Of a stretch of DNA of 64,000 bases, positions 36,701 through 43,736 are shown in pieces (position 1 is the first letter of the stretch; each line of letters starts with the position of its first letter). A program made the translations under genes and the position numbers. The notes below the pieces were generated by a model, which saw only the letters and a program-made list of their open reading frames with translations, was not told where the DNA came from and made no database searches. The stretch spans positions 1 through 64,000 of the forward strand of contig JAAYRL010000024.1 of NCBI GenBank assembly GCA_012518795.1. The letters run 5' to 3'. This stretch comes from Clostridiaceae bacterium (GTDB lineage Bacteria > Bacillota > Clostridia > Saccharofermentanales > DTU023).

Positions 36701-37405
36701 TCGGATGCAGGAGCAGAAGTTGAACGTTTTATTATCAGTTCCGGCAAAGAAGAATGGACTAAAAAATCAATTAGAATTTTTGCTGATAAAATTACCGAGA
36801 CTGATGCTTTAGTTTTAGCAGGAGGTTATGATCTTGAAGATCAACCTGACGGTGTAGCCAAATCTCTCTGTCTTATTTTGGAGCAAGATTCCGTAAAACA
36901 ATCAATTAATGATTTATTAGCCCGAGATGGGAAAATATTGGGTATCGGTAACGGCTTCCAAGCTTTGATTGCCTGTGGACTATTACCTTATGGCAGATAC
37001 AGGGAATGGGGCGACAAGCAAGCTTATTTTGCTCCCTATCAAGAATATTTCGGTAATAATAGAATGCTTGAGCTTGAAGTGGTTAGTAATATAGGGAACT
37101 GGTTCAAAACAGAAAATTCAATTTTTCAAGTTCCGATTATAGCCGATTATTGGAAATTAAATATGCCACCGACTTTATGGGATTTCTGTATGGAACATGA
37201 TTTGGTTTTGACTAAATTCAAGATGGAGAATCAGGATTATATTGAATCACTGTCCAGTCCTAATGGCAAAGTTTTGGGTAGAATTACTCATCCTGAATTT
37301 ATTTCTTCGGATATTATCAATCTGCCTCTAAAACAAGATTTAGATTTTTTTCAACGTTTTGTGCAAATGCTGATAAATGAAGGGAAACAAGAAATTTTAG
37401 ATTAA
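33740..37405 (+). CDS. PurL-like (clade II FGAM synthase fold) protein with lost catalytic motifs
   Basis: It aligns along its whole 1221 aa with the single-chain clade II phosphoribosylformylglycinamidine synthase. Shared landmarks are QAMR, LDVMPLAQGGLSGMDIAFS, QSPYHGAYYAVLSS, TWGNYYSAVLGVYQAQ and a C-terminal glutamine amidotransferase. Yet the active sites are gone. The WSxHCRH site reads LWCSKNKIF (near residue 221). The HNHPTEIEPFGG region reads SDQAENQDAG. GGKDSMSG reads IKLQTEILS. The glutaminase cysteine of GICNGFQAL is glycine (GIGNGFQAL, residue 1070). The frame is intact. A GTG 1 bp after the htpG stop is the likely start. Probably a non-catalytic paralogue or regulatory pseudoenzyme. 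Confidence 0.8.
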   Translation: MNKISTIFIEREPSCDVRLQSIRHELSVNFGVKAASEMRRFSRFEVQGLNIEEIWRVNYQVFSTLGLDYVVDPTELFDQDYVLALAPSHQKYDLKSASALYLLKFYYPYRDLYVRSSEILVFSQPVSDSEKKLIHELYVEQTNLSISRLKPADDLSLEYRQPDSVQEIADFTKLSQKELKKLHEEYSLEIDLTSLQKIQTKFKQENHKLLETELHLIDRLWCSKNKIFKIDLGEVSFAEDIDPQIKASHNKFDAERSGLNFSEYLEQISKSGAAENSNFNFEIKIGTISDQAENQDAGNFASLIKSNMIRREKPLQAMRLSTYSPLQGQTIFSRNSKQQADILHKTKQINTLRERAKQVSLYAKKSDIPISYVKEYYSDQFSEQGYEIAGLLSYKSQASSPIQEIFPNDLVVILGSRTDLSENNLSSKAEQNKLLQRFLTDPHNQIMLKKTSILDQDGLVVTAAKLAKGIVLNLDVMPLAQGGLSGMDIAFSKTNDRVLAIVGIEYRHKFINIARDNDLEATVIGKITEKDKIIVNFRGQTIINLDKKIFDFTNRNLTVNPAIQLGKLQISADQRSSFAQYVKNRIGSINVTSQRGLINNFAAYIGGNNVLAQLGGRFESSPEPGMIARINLNDLNQLTSNKTDGKATKSDLFSLITHSYYPEIISQSPYHGAYYAVLSSYLKNIALGGNPKTAVIHLLIGISEPQHDQTWGNYYSAVLGVYQAQKDFDLPLIKLQTEILSSDKKSTESTLNLQTNTADELPIVIGFSFNTKNKKRFATATLSEPGLQAYLVDSINNPQVQISKTKTKSLLSLIYRLIDQGKIKHALISEHDLVTDIIKSCFGEGLGFEFSSKLLNKDLLNDTLGRLVIFTDQNNADLLLEKTSLTYLGMTTETRTIKRLNTVLDLSELSSLYETGLADIYPIENSFSDLFGVEENTLSVQTNENDVPLIDFNKKSRIKSRKKAKTPKVLLPEFKSSIGVTRLQQVLSDAGAEVERFIISSGKEEWTKKSIRIFADKITETDALVLAGGYDLEDQPDGVAKSLCLILEQDSVKQSINDLLARDGKILGIGNGFQALIACGLLPYGRYREWGDKQAYFAPYQEYFGNNRMLELEVVSNIGNWFKTENSIFQVPIIADYWKLNMPPTLWDFCMEHDLVLTKFKMENQDYIESLSSPNGKVLGRITHPEFISSDIINLPLKQDLDFFQRFVQMLINEGKQEILD

Positions 37406-37479
37406 TTGTGCAAAAAGGTTAATAATTTGTTAAATTTATTGTGTTTTGTATTGAAATTCCTTTTGACTGAGGCTTATTA

Positions 37480-37509
37480 TTGACCAACTCTAAAATAAGT
37501 AAATATAAT
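37480..37509 (+). promoter_or_regulatory. Promoter for the 3D-domain protein-ksgA-zapA-dut cluster
   Basis: TTGACC at 37480-37485 and a consensus TATAAT at 37504-37509 are separated by 18 bp, about 39 bp before the ATG of the 3D-domain gene. Confidence 0.65.
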
Positions 37510-37547
37510 TTAATAAAAGATTATATAATGGTCAATTAGGAGTAAAT

Positions 37548-38684
37548 ATGTTGAAGAAACGAATAGAACGGATATTGGGAACAGTCACACTGGCTTTATT
37601 GCTGGCTGTTGTTTCGGTATATTTTTTGCGTTCTGCCAATAATGAAGAATCAACAGACTTCCTGGCTGTAAATAAACTAACTCATGATCAATCAATTGAT
37701 ACCTCGGATTCAAAAGTTATGGCTGATCTTGATTCAATTAAACTTGATACATTAGCTGACAGATATGTTGATAATTTCAATCGTTCTCTAAATACAATCC
37801 CTGAAAAACTGAAAATCAATGTAAAAGAAATAAGAGATGTTGAGGGTGAACTTGAACTGGATTTAGATTCTATACGTAAACATGATAAAAATCTCTTGAA
37901 AACAGATTTAGTCATAGAAGAAGAATTGAAAATTGATAGTGAGATTGAAACTCAGGTTGAGAACATAGCGGAACAGCCGATTATGCTTGAATCATCGCCT
38001 GAAGCTTGGGTTGAGCCGGAGGCGCCTGCGGAAGTACCGACAGAACCGGAACCTGAAATTCCGGCAGAAGAACCAACTAAGACTGAAGTTCAGACTGAGT
38101 CACCGACTGAATCTGAAGTTCCGGTAGAAGTACCGGCTGAACCCGAAATACCTAATGAAACTGAAGCACCAACAGAAACAACGACTGAACCATCTGTTGC
38201 TCCGGCAGTACAAAGTATCCAATTTGTCAGTCCGGGATCAACCGCTGCTGCAGCTACAAACCATAGTTTAATTGCCGGGCTGATAAAGCCGAATGGTAAG
38301 GCATCTTATTATAATTTCACTGAAAACGGTGATGGTACGATTACTGTTGATGGATATACATTTGCCTATACCGGTTCACATTATAGTACAATTACCGGAT
38401 ATGACGGCATAGAGTGTTCGGGAACAGGCATTCCAAATAAGACTGCCAGCGGTCTTGCAACGACACGTGGCTTAGCAGCTACGGTTTTTCCTAAGTATGG
38501 TGGCTATCCTTTCGGGACAGTACTTTTTATCGAAGGATACGGATTAGTTGTAGTTGCGGATTATAACGGTATGGGAGAACAAGATTCCAGCTGGTTAGAT
38601 GTTTGTTATTATGATGGTGAACTGGCAACCGGTATTGATCCCGGCAGATCAACCAGCAGAGTGTTTATTTTAGCAACCAATTAA
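37548..38684 (+). CDS. Secreted/anchored 3D-domain protein with Pro-Glu-Thr linker
   Basis: A signal-anchor helix (residues 9-27) is followed by an acidic region and a linker of PAEVPTEPEPEIPAEEPT-like repeats (about residues 155-220). A C-terminal 3D domain (about 290-378) has TASGLATTRGLAATVFP, LFIEGYGLVVVADYNG and LDVCYYDG, as in YocH, YabE and the catalytic core of MltA. Such domains act on cell-wall glycans. The exact Asp triad is somewhat divergent, so activity is inferred. The stop overlaps the ksgA ATG by one base. Confidence 0.85.
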   Translation: MLKKRIERILGTVTLALLLAVVSVYFLRSANNEESTDFLAVNKLTHDQSIDTSDSKVMADLDSIKLDTLADRYVDNFNRSLNTIPEKLKINVKEIRDVEGELELDLDSIRKHDKNLLKTDLVIEEELKIDSEIETQVENIAEQPIMLESSPEAWVEPEAPAEVPTEPEPEIPAEEPTKTEVQTESPTESEVPVEVPAEPEIPNETEAPTETTTEPSVAPAVQSIQFVSPGSTAAAATNHSLIAGLIKPNGKASYYNFTENGDGTITVDGYTFAYTGSHYSTITGYDGIECSGTGIPNKTASGLATTRGLAATVFPKYGGYPFGTVLFIEGYGLVVVADYNGMGEQDSSWLDVCYYDGELATGIDPGRSTSRVFILATN

Positions 38685-39553
38685 TGTTAGATTTATCAAC
38701 TACTAAAGAAATTTTAAATGAATTTAATATTCTGCCCCGACAATCATTGGGGCAGAATTTTTTGATTTCACAACCAATTGTGCAAAAAATTATTGAAATA
38801 AGCAATCTTTCAAAACAAAGTCATGTTCTGGAAATTGGTCCCGGATTGGGAAGTTTGACATCAGTATTGCTTGAGTTTGCTGCTAAAGTATCAGCTTATG
38901 AAATTGATGAGCAGATGATAGCTGTGTTGGAACAACGGTTGTCTGACAAATCAAATCTGGCATTATATCACCAAAACATTCTTCAAGCAGATTTACATGC
39001 ACTGTATGCCAAAGAACAGAATTTTCAAGTTGTTGCAAATTTACCTTACTATATTTCAGCAGAAATTATTGAAAAACTATTGACCGAAGTACCTAATATG
39101 AAAAGTATGACTTTAATGTTGCAAAAAGAAGCGGTTGAGCGAATCAGCTTAGGACCAAATGATAGTCGTTATGGTCCGACGGCCATCCTGATACAGTTAT
39201 ATGGCAAGATAACCGACAAAATCAAGGTTGCTTCTTCTTGCTTTTATCCTCAGCCGGGAGTAAGCTCTCAAGTTATAAAAATTGCAAGAGATCCGAAGTC
39301 CGTTTTGTTTTTAAATATGGAAAATATGAATTTGCTTAAATTTAAGGATTTTTTAAAACAATGTTTTGCTCAACGGAGAAAGACAATACGTAACAATTTA
39401 AAAAATAATTTAAAGACAAAACTTTCAGAGCAAGAGTTGAGTAAAATAGAACAATTAAAGATTGTTGATTTTGATTTGCGCCCGGAACAAATTACTGCTA
39501 AAAAGTTTTGGCAATTATATCTGTCTGTGGCAAACTATAATGATAAAGATTAA
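38684..39553 (+). CDS. rsmA: 16S rRNA (adenine1518/1519-N6)-dimethyltransferase
   Basis: KsgA/RsmA dimethylates two adjacent adenines in the 3' hairpin of 16S rRNA late in 30S assembly. The SAM-binding VLEIGPGLGSLT and the catalytic NLPYYISAEII are present, along with PRQSLGQNFLI at the N-terminus and FAQRRKTIRNNL near the C-terminus. The size, 289 aa, is standard. It is coupled to the genes on both sides by overlapping stop/start codons. Confidence 0.96.
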   Translation: MLDLSTTKEILNEFNILPRQSLGQNFLISQPIVQKIIEISNLSKQSHVLEIGPGLGSLTSVLLEFAAKVSAYEIDEQMIAVLEQRLSDKSNLALYHQNILQADLHALYAKEQNFQVVANLPYYISAEIIEKLLTEVPNMKSMTLMLQKEAVERISLGPNDSRYGPTAILIQLYGKITDKIKVASSCFYPQPGVSSQVIKIARDPKSVLFLNMENMNLLKFKDFLKQCFAQRRKTIRNNLKNNLKTKLSEQELSKIEQLKIVDFDLRPEQITAKKFWQLYLSVANYNDKD

Positions 39554-39564
39554 TGGAGGCACAA

Positions 39565-40059
39565 GTGAAACAGAAAAAGACTGTGGCAGTAAAAATCGGT
39601 CAAATGACATATCATTTATCTGCAGAAGAAAATTCGCAATATATTGAAGATATAGCGCGAGAAGCAGATCGCTTGATCGGTGAGGTTCGTGAAAAAAATC
39701 CTGAATTAAGTACTACCAACATAGCTATTTTAGCTTTAGTCAATGCCTTGGATAAAAAAGCCAAAGAAGATCTCAACAATTCGAAATTGGCGGAAAATGC
39801 TGAAGAATATTTTGAAAAATACAAGCAACTTAATGCAAATGTTCTGAATTTACGGGAAACCTGTTGGGAGTTAAAAAAAGAATTATTATATTATAAAAAT
39901 CTTTGCGAAGTTTATGAAGAACGAATAGATGAGCTGAATCAGATTTCTTTTGCAGAAAGAATAAACAATAAACTTGATGGAATGAAAAATGATCAAAAAC
40001 CGTTGGACAAATTGCAAACAAGTTTTGCAGAACTGCAAACTGATTTAGATGAGGAATAG
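39565..40059 (+). CDS. zapA: Cell division protein ZapA
   Basis: ZapA bundles FtsZ filaments at the division ring. The N-terminal globular part reads KTVAVKIGQMTYHLSAEENSQYIEDIAREADRLI, followed by TNIAILALVNALDKKAKEDL and a long coiled coil, typical of the family. The ORF track takes ATG 39553, but GGAGG (39555-39559) lies after it and 5 bp before GTG 39565. GTG is therefore preferred (164 aa). The extra 60 or so C-terminal residues are common in Clostridia. Confidence 0.88.
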   Translation: MKQKKTVAVKIGQMTYHLSAEENSQYIEDIAREADRLIGEVREKNPELSTTNIAILALVNALDKKAKEDLNNSKLAENAEEYFEKYKQLNANVLNLRETCWELKKELLYYKNLCEVYEERIDELNQISFAERINNKLDGMKNDQKPLDKLQTSFAELQTDLDEE

Positions 40060-40061
40060 AT

Positions 40062-40697
40062 ATGGAGCAAATTAAAGTTTGTCTGGAAACAATAGCAGAA
40101 ACTAATATTCCACAAAGCGGTTCATCCGGAGCAGCAGGCTGGGATTTAGTTGTTGCTCAAGATTGTATAATTTTGCCCGGACAAACAAAGTTAATCGGTA
40201 CCGGTATCAAGACAGCTATTCCCGCCGGTTATGAAATTCAAATCAGACCCCGCAGCGGTTTGTCGTTACGAACTTCATTGCGGATCCCCAATAGTCCCGG
40301 TACCATTGATTCTGATTACCGAGATGAGATTAAAGTTATTGCACAAAATACATTTAAAATTACTGATCTGGCAAATTTAATTCTTTTTGATTCAGATATT
40401 ATTGAACAATTAAAAGCATATGAAATGATTGATGGCTGGACTTATTTTAAAAACAATAATTCAAATGCTGATTTACTTGAAGCGTTTTCCGCAAAGCTAA
40501 AAGATCAATTGACAGAAATTTCGGTTTATCTTGATCAAGACGGTTACCCTTTTGGCACGATCAAACTAAAACAAGGTGAGAGGTTCGCTCAAATGGTTGT
40601 TGCGAAATACTTTTTACCGCAATTTGAAATTGTTCAGGATGTAACCAAAATAGGCACTGATCGCGGTGGAGGGTTTGGTTCAACCGGTACTGATTAA
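40062..40697 (+). CDS. dut: dUTP diphosphatase with a large internal insertion
   Basis: It hydrolyses dUTP to dUMP, keeping uracil out of DNA and feeding thymidylate synthesis. Trimeric-dUTPase motifs are in order: AAGWDLV (I), RPRSGLS at 62-68 (II), PGTIDSDYRDEIKV (III), QGERFAQMVV at 171-180 (IV) and RGGGFGSTG at 201-209 (V). The usual length is about 145-150 aa; here 211. The extra roughly 65 residues (about 99-165) sit between motifs III and IV. All catalytic residues appear present. The stop overlaps the convergent hydrolase gene by 4 bp. Confidence 0.92.
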   Translation: MEQIKVCLETIAETNIPQSGSSGAAGWDLVVAQDCIILPGQTKLIGTGIKTAIPAGYEIQIRPRSGLSLRTSLRIPNSPGTIDSDYRDEIKVIAQNTFKITDLANLILFDSDIIEQLKAYEMIDGWTYFKNNNSNADLLEAFSAKLKDQLTEISVYLDQDGYPFGTIKLKQGERFAQMVVAKYFLPQFEIVQDVTKIGTDRGGGFGSTGTD

Positions 40698-41749
40698 TCG
40701 TCCGGGATTTCGATGTTTTTCGGATTTGGATACCAAACATCCAAAAAACGATTAAGATTTGTAAGATATTCCATACTTTGAAGATTAAATCCCTCTAAAT
40801 GACCGGGTTCAGCTATTTCGAAAACTTTTGTCGTATCCGGATGTAAACGTAATCGCTCATCAATCAAAGTATCGATTGAGGATGATTCAAGTTTAGTATC
40901 AGGTAAATTACGGGTAATTAAGATAGGTAATTGAATTTTGGTAATAATCGAAATCATATTAGCATCCCGATTTGAACCGGAGGTAGCTTTTACTGCTGCA
41001 GGAACAAAACGACGTGCAATATGTTTATCATAAAATGATTGATTCGGTAAATCGGCACGAACATAATCATTGGCTGAAGCAGTAGGAGTATCTAAAATAA
41101 AACCTATAATATCATCACGCGTTAAATCCATTTCTTTGATATTAGCAGGTATTTCATTGACTGCTGCATCTTTGTCCGGCAGATAATCCCATGCCAATAG
41201 GCTTGCAACAGTTCCGGTACCTACACCGAATAGTATGAAATCAGTTTTGCCGCTAATATTTCGCATAGTATTCATTGCCGCAATGACATCTTCATATTCT
41301 GAAAAACCATAGCTTGAGATTTCACCTTGTGATCTTCCTGAATGCCTTAGATCGAAAGCGAGAATATTAAAACCGGATTGAATTAAATCGGAAAATAAAT
41401 CAGCCGTATCTAAGCCGAATTGAACTCGATCAGCATGATTGTGATGTACCAAAATAATATTGCCGCGAAAATCTTCAGCTTTATGAGAAAAGTACCAGCC
41501 GGATAATGTGGTCAAATTATCTAAAGATTTAAAAATGGTTTCCGTATAAACGGGCATTGTGTTTTCTGCAACATCGGGAAAAGGATCGGAAGGCACTCTA
41601 ACCAATTCATTAGCCTGCTTATATACTTTGGTTGCAGTTAAGATAACCGTCACAAGCGAAGCTATTAAAAATAATGCAATAATGATCGGTAGAATTTTGA
41701 ATTTCTTTTTATCTTTTTGAAATTTAGCTAAATTTGGATAAGAGTTCAT
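40694..41749 (-). CDS. Membrane-anchored alpha/beta hydrolase-fold protein lacking the nucleophilic serine
   Basis: A single N-terminal TM helix (about residues 18-40) anchors an alpha/beta-hydrolase domain. NIILVHHNHADRV, AFDLRHSGRSQG and the late His in EPGHLEGF follow the family order. The nucleophile elbow, normally GxSxG, reads FGVGTGTVAS, with glycine where serine should be (near residue 177). GAGG lies 5 bp before the ATG at 41749, so the track's GTG at 41755 is not needed. It may be a non-hydrolytic member, or use another nucleophile. Function unknown. Confidence 0.8.
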   Translation of the reverse strand: MNSYPNLAKFQKDKKKFKILPIIIALFLIASLVTVILTATKVYKQANELVRVPSDPFPDVAENTMPVYTETIFKSLDNLTTLSGWYFSHKAEDFRGNIILVHHNHADRVQFGLDTADLFSDLIQSGFNILAFDLRHSGRSQGEISSYGFSEYEDVIAAMNTMRNISGKTDFILFGVGTGTVASLLAWDYLPDKDAAVNEIPANIKEMDLTRDDIIGFILDTPTASANDYVRADLPNQSFYDKHIARRFVPAAVKATSGSNRDANMISIITKIQLPILITRNLPDTKLESSSIDTLIDERLRLHPDTTKVFEIAEPGHLEGFNLQSMEYLTNLNRFLDVWYPNPKNIEIPDD

Positions 41750-41823
41750 TTTCACCTCGAAATATTTGCTAAAGCAAGTATAAAAAATGCATAATAATAA
41801 AGCAAATAAAGGAAATGTGTAGG

Positions 41824-42873
41824 ATGAATAATTTACAAAAAATATATATATTGGGAATTGAATCTAGTTGTGATGAAACAGCAGCAGCAGTTGTAGCTAA
41901 TGGCAGAACAGTATTTTCAAGCGTTATTTTCAGTTCGGCAGAATTGCATAAAATATACGGCGGTGTAGTGCCTGAAATAGCTTCACGCAAACATGTTGAG
42001 GTGTTACCTTATGTATTAGATCAGGCGATAACTAAATCTGATATTACTCGAGATCAGATTGCAGCAATAGCTGTAACAAAAGGTCCGGGCCTCGTAGGTT
42101 CTCTTTTAGTAGGAGTATCTGCAGCAAAAACTTTAGCCTTGATTTGGCAAAAACCGCTTTACGGAATTCATCATTTAGCCGGACATATTGCTTCTAATTA
42201 TTTGACTTATCCGGAACTTGAACCACCTTTTTTATCATTGATTATTTCAGGAGCCCATAGTCACATTGTTTTAGTAAAATCTTATTCGAAATTTGAGATA
42301 ATTGCCAGAACCAGGGACGATGCACCGGGAGAAGTCTTTGATAAAATAGCGCGTGAACTTAATTTAGGATATCCCGGAGGACCAATTATTGATACTCTGG
42401 CAAAACAAGGAAAGAATGATTTATTTGACTTACCGCAACCCAGATTTGAGAATAGTTTAGATTTTTCTTTTTCCGGCTTGAAAACTGCAACCTTAAATAA
42501 GTTAAATCAAATAAAACAAAAAGCTGTGTTGTTAAATCAACCCTGGCAAGATCTAATAAATAATGCAGATTTTGCTGCGACATTTCAATCTGCAATAATT
42601 AAAAATTTATTGAATCATACGCTGGATGCAATTACCTTAACCGGGCAGAATAAATTGGTTTTAGCCGGTGGTGTAGCAGCCAACAGTGAATTGCGGTCAC
42701 AATTTCAAAAAACAGCTGAACAACATAAAATAAAGCTTTATTTACCGGAATTACAATATTGCACAGATAATGCCGCAATGATAGCCGCACAAGGTTATTA
42801 TGCATATCAAGAGCAAAGTCCTGAAACTTTAGCGTTAAATGCGTATGCAATGTTGGACTTGGAAAATGCCTGA
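41824..42873 (+). CDS. tsaD: tRNA N6-adenosine threonylcarbamoyltransferase TsaD
   Basis: TsaD transfers threonylcarbamoyl from the TsaC product to A37 of ANN-decoding tRNAs, with TsaB and TsaE. LGIESSCDETAAAVV begins the ASKHA fold. The metal-binding HHLAGHIASNYL is near residue 115. SGAHSHIVLV, DDAPGEVFDKIARELNLGYPGGP and LAGGVAANSELR are all standard. The ATG at 41824 fits the ribosome site better than the track's 41815. tsaB and tsaE are not in the window. Confidence 0.95.
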   Translation: MNNLQKIYILGIESSCDETAAAVVANGRTVFSSVIFSSAELHKIYGGVVPEIASRKHVEVLPYVLDQAITKSDITRDQIAAIAVTKGPGLVGSLLVGVSAAKTLALIWQKPLYGIHHLAGHIASNYLTYPELEPPFLSLIISGAHSHIVLVKSYSKFEIIARTRDDAPGEVFDKIARELNLGYPGGPIIDTLAKQGKNDLFDLPQPRFENSLDFSFSGLKTATLNKLNQIKQKAVLLNQPWQDLINNADFAATFQSAIIKNLLNHTLDAITLTGQNKLVLAGGVAANSELRSQFQKTAEQHKIKLYLPELQYCTDNAAMIAAQGYYAYQEQSPETLALNAYAMLDLENA

Positions 42874-42990
42874 ATTGAAATTGGTATATACGTAAATATA
42901 TAGATATAGTTAGCAATTTATGTATTTTCCAAGTCCGTAGCGAGTCATCGAGTTTGACTCGGCGAGCGAGGATTAAAAATTAAGGATTGT
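42855..42990. other. Inverted repeats at and after the tsaD 3' end (possible structured RNA or terminator region)
   Basis: GGACTTGGAAAATGC inside the last tsaD codons pairs with GTATTTTCCAAGTCC at 42922-42936 (14 of 15). Directly after, CGAGTCA-TCGAGTT-TGACTCG forms a 7-bp hairpin in a locally G+C-rich patch. There is no clean T-run, so a simple terminator is not certain. Confidence 0.55.
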
Positions 42991-43199
42991 TAATATATAG
43001 ATTTTTGTTACGCTTATGTTAAAAACAGAAATGTGAATAATGTTAATAACTTGGACAATCACCGATATTAAAGCGTTTTATGCTTAGAATAAGTTAATAA
43101 CAATGTTAATTATGTTATTAACATCGGAAATGACACCATTGCTGTTTTTCATATGTTATAATTCTGTAATAGATTATTAATGGAAATGTTAGGAAAATA
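42874..43199. other. Intergenic region tsaD-smpB, 326 bp
   Basis: It holds the inverted repeats after tsaD, then three copies of GTTAATAAC or its complement (43042-43050, 43093-43101, 43114-43122), the last two forming a perfect dyad. TATAAT lies about 40 bp before smpB. No ssrA (tmRNA) sequence was recognised here. Confidence 0.55.
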
Positions 43200-43655
43200 A
43201 TGAGCCGAATTGCTATAAAAAATATTGCAGTCAATCGTAAAGCCAGACATGACTATCATCTGCTTGAAACATATGAGGCAGGTTTGGAACTATTTGGCAT
43301 GGAAGTAAAGTCGATCAGAGAGAATAAAGTGAGCTTGGCTGATACATATGCCCAGATTATCGACGGTGAAGCTTGGATCATTGGAATGCATATCAGCCCA
43401 TATAAACAAGCAGGACAATTTAATGTGGATCCTGAACGCAAGCGCAAATTATTATTACATAAAAGAGAAATAATTAAAATACAAAACGATATTCAACAAA
43501 AGGGTTTGACTCTTGTACCAACTAAGCTTTATCTGAAAGGTAATTTAGTCAAAATAGAAATAGCTGTAGCGCGTGGGAAAAAATCATATGATAAACGACA
43601 AGATTTGAAAACACGTGAACTTGAACAACAAATTCGCCGACGAGTTGAAAATTAG
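43200..43655 (+). CDS. smpB: SsrA-binding protein SmpB
   Basis: SmpB binds tmRNA and delivers it to stalled ribosomes for trans-translation. The protein (151 aa) has the OB-fold landmarks IAVNRKARHDYHLLETYEAGLELFGMEVKSIRENKVSLADTYAQI and the C-terminal basic tail GKKSYDKRQDLKTRE that reaches the decoding centre. TAGGA precedes the ATG. Confidence 0.97.
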   Translation: MSRIAIKNIAVNRKARHDYHLLETYEAGLELFGMEVKSIRENKVSLADTYAQIIDGEAWIIGMHISPYKQAGQFNVDPERKRKLLLHKREIIKIQNDIQQKGLTLVPTKLYLKGNLVKIEIAVARGKKSYDKRQDLKTRELEQQIRRRVEN

Positions 43656-43736
43656 TTTGCTTTAAAATTGTTTTATAATGTACAATAATCGAGCTATCTA
43701 AATAATTTTATAATTAGAGTTAAGAGGTGAATCTCA

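Noticed and set aside
33740-37405. Calling it a functional PurL
   Set aside because: The fold matches, but the catalytic Cys and all recognisable metal/ATP and FGAR-site motifs are replaced, so a plain purL annotation would mislead.
42874-43199. tmRNA (ssrA) gene next to smpB
   Set aside because: No tRNA-like ends or tag-coding stretch could be recognised.
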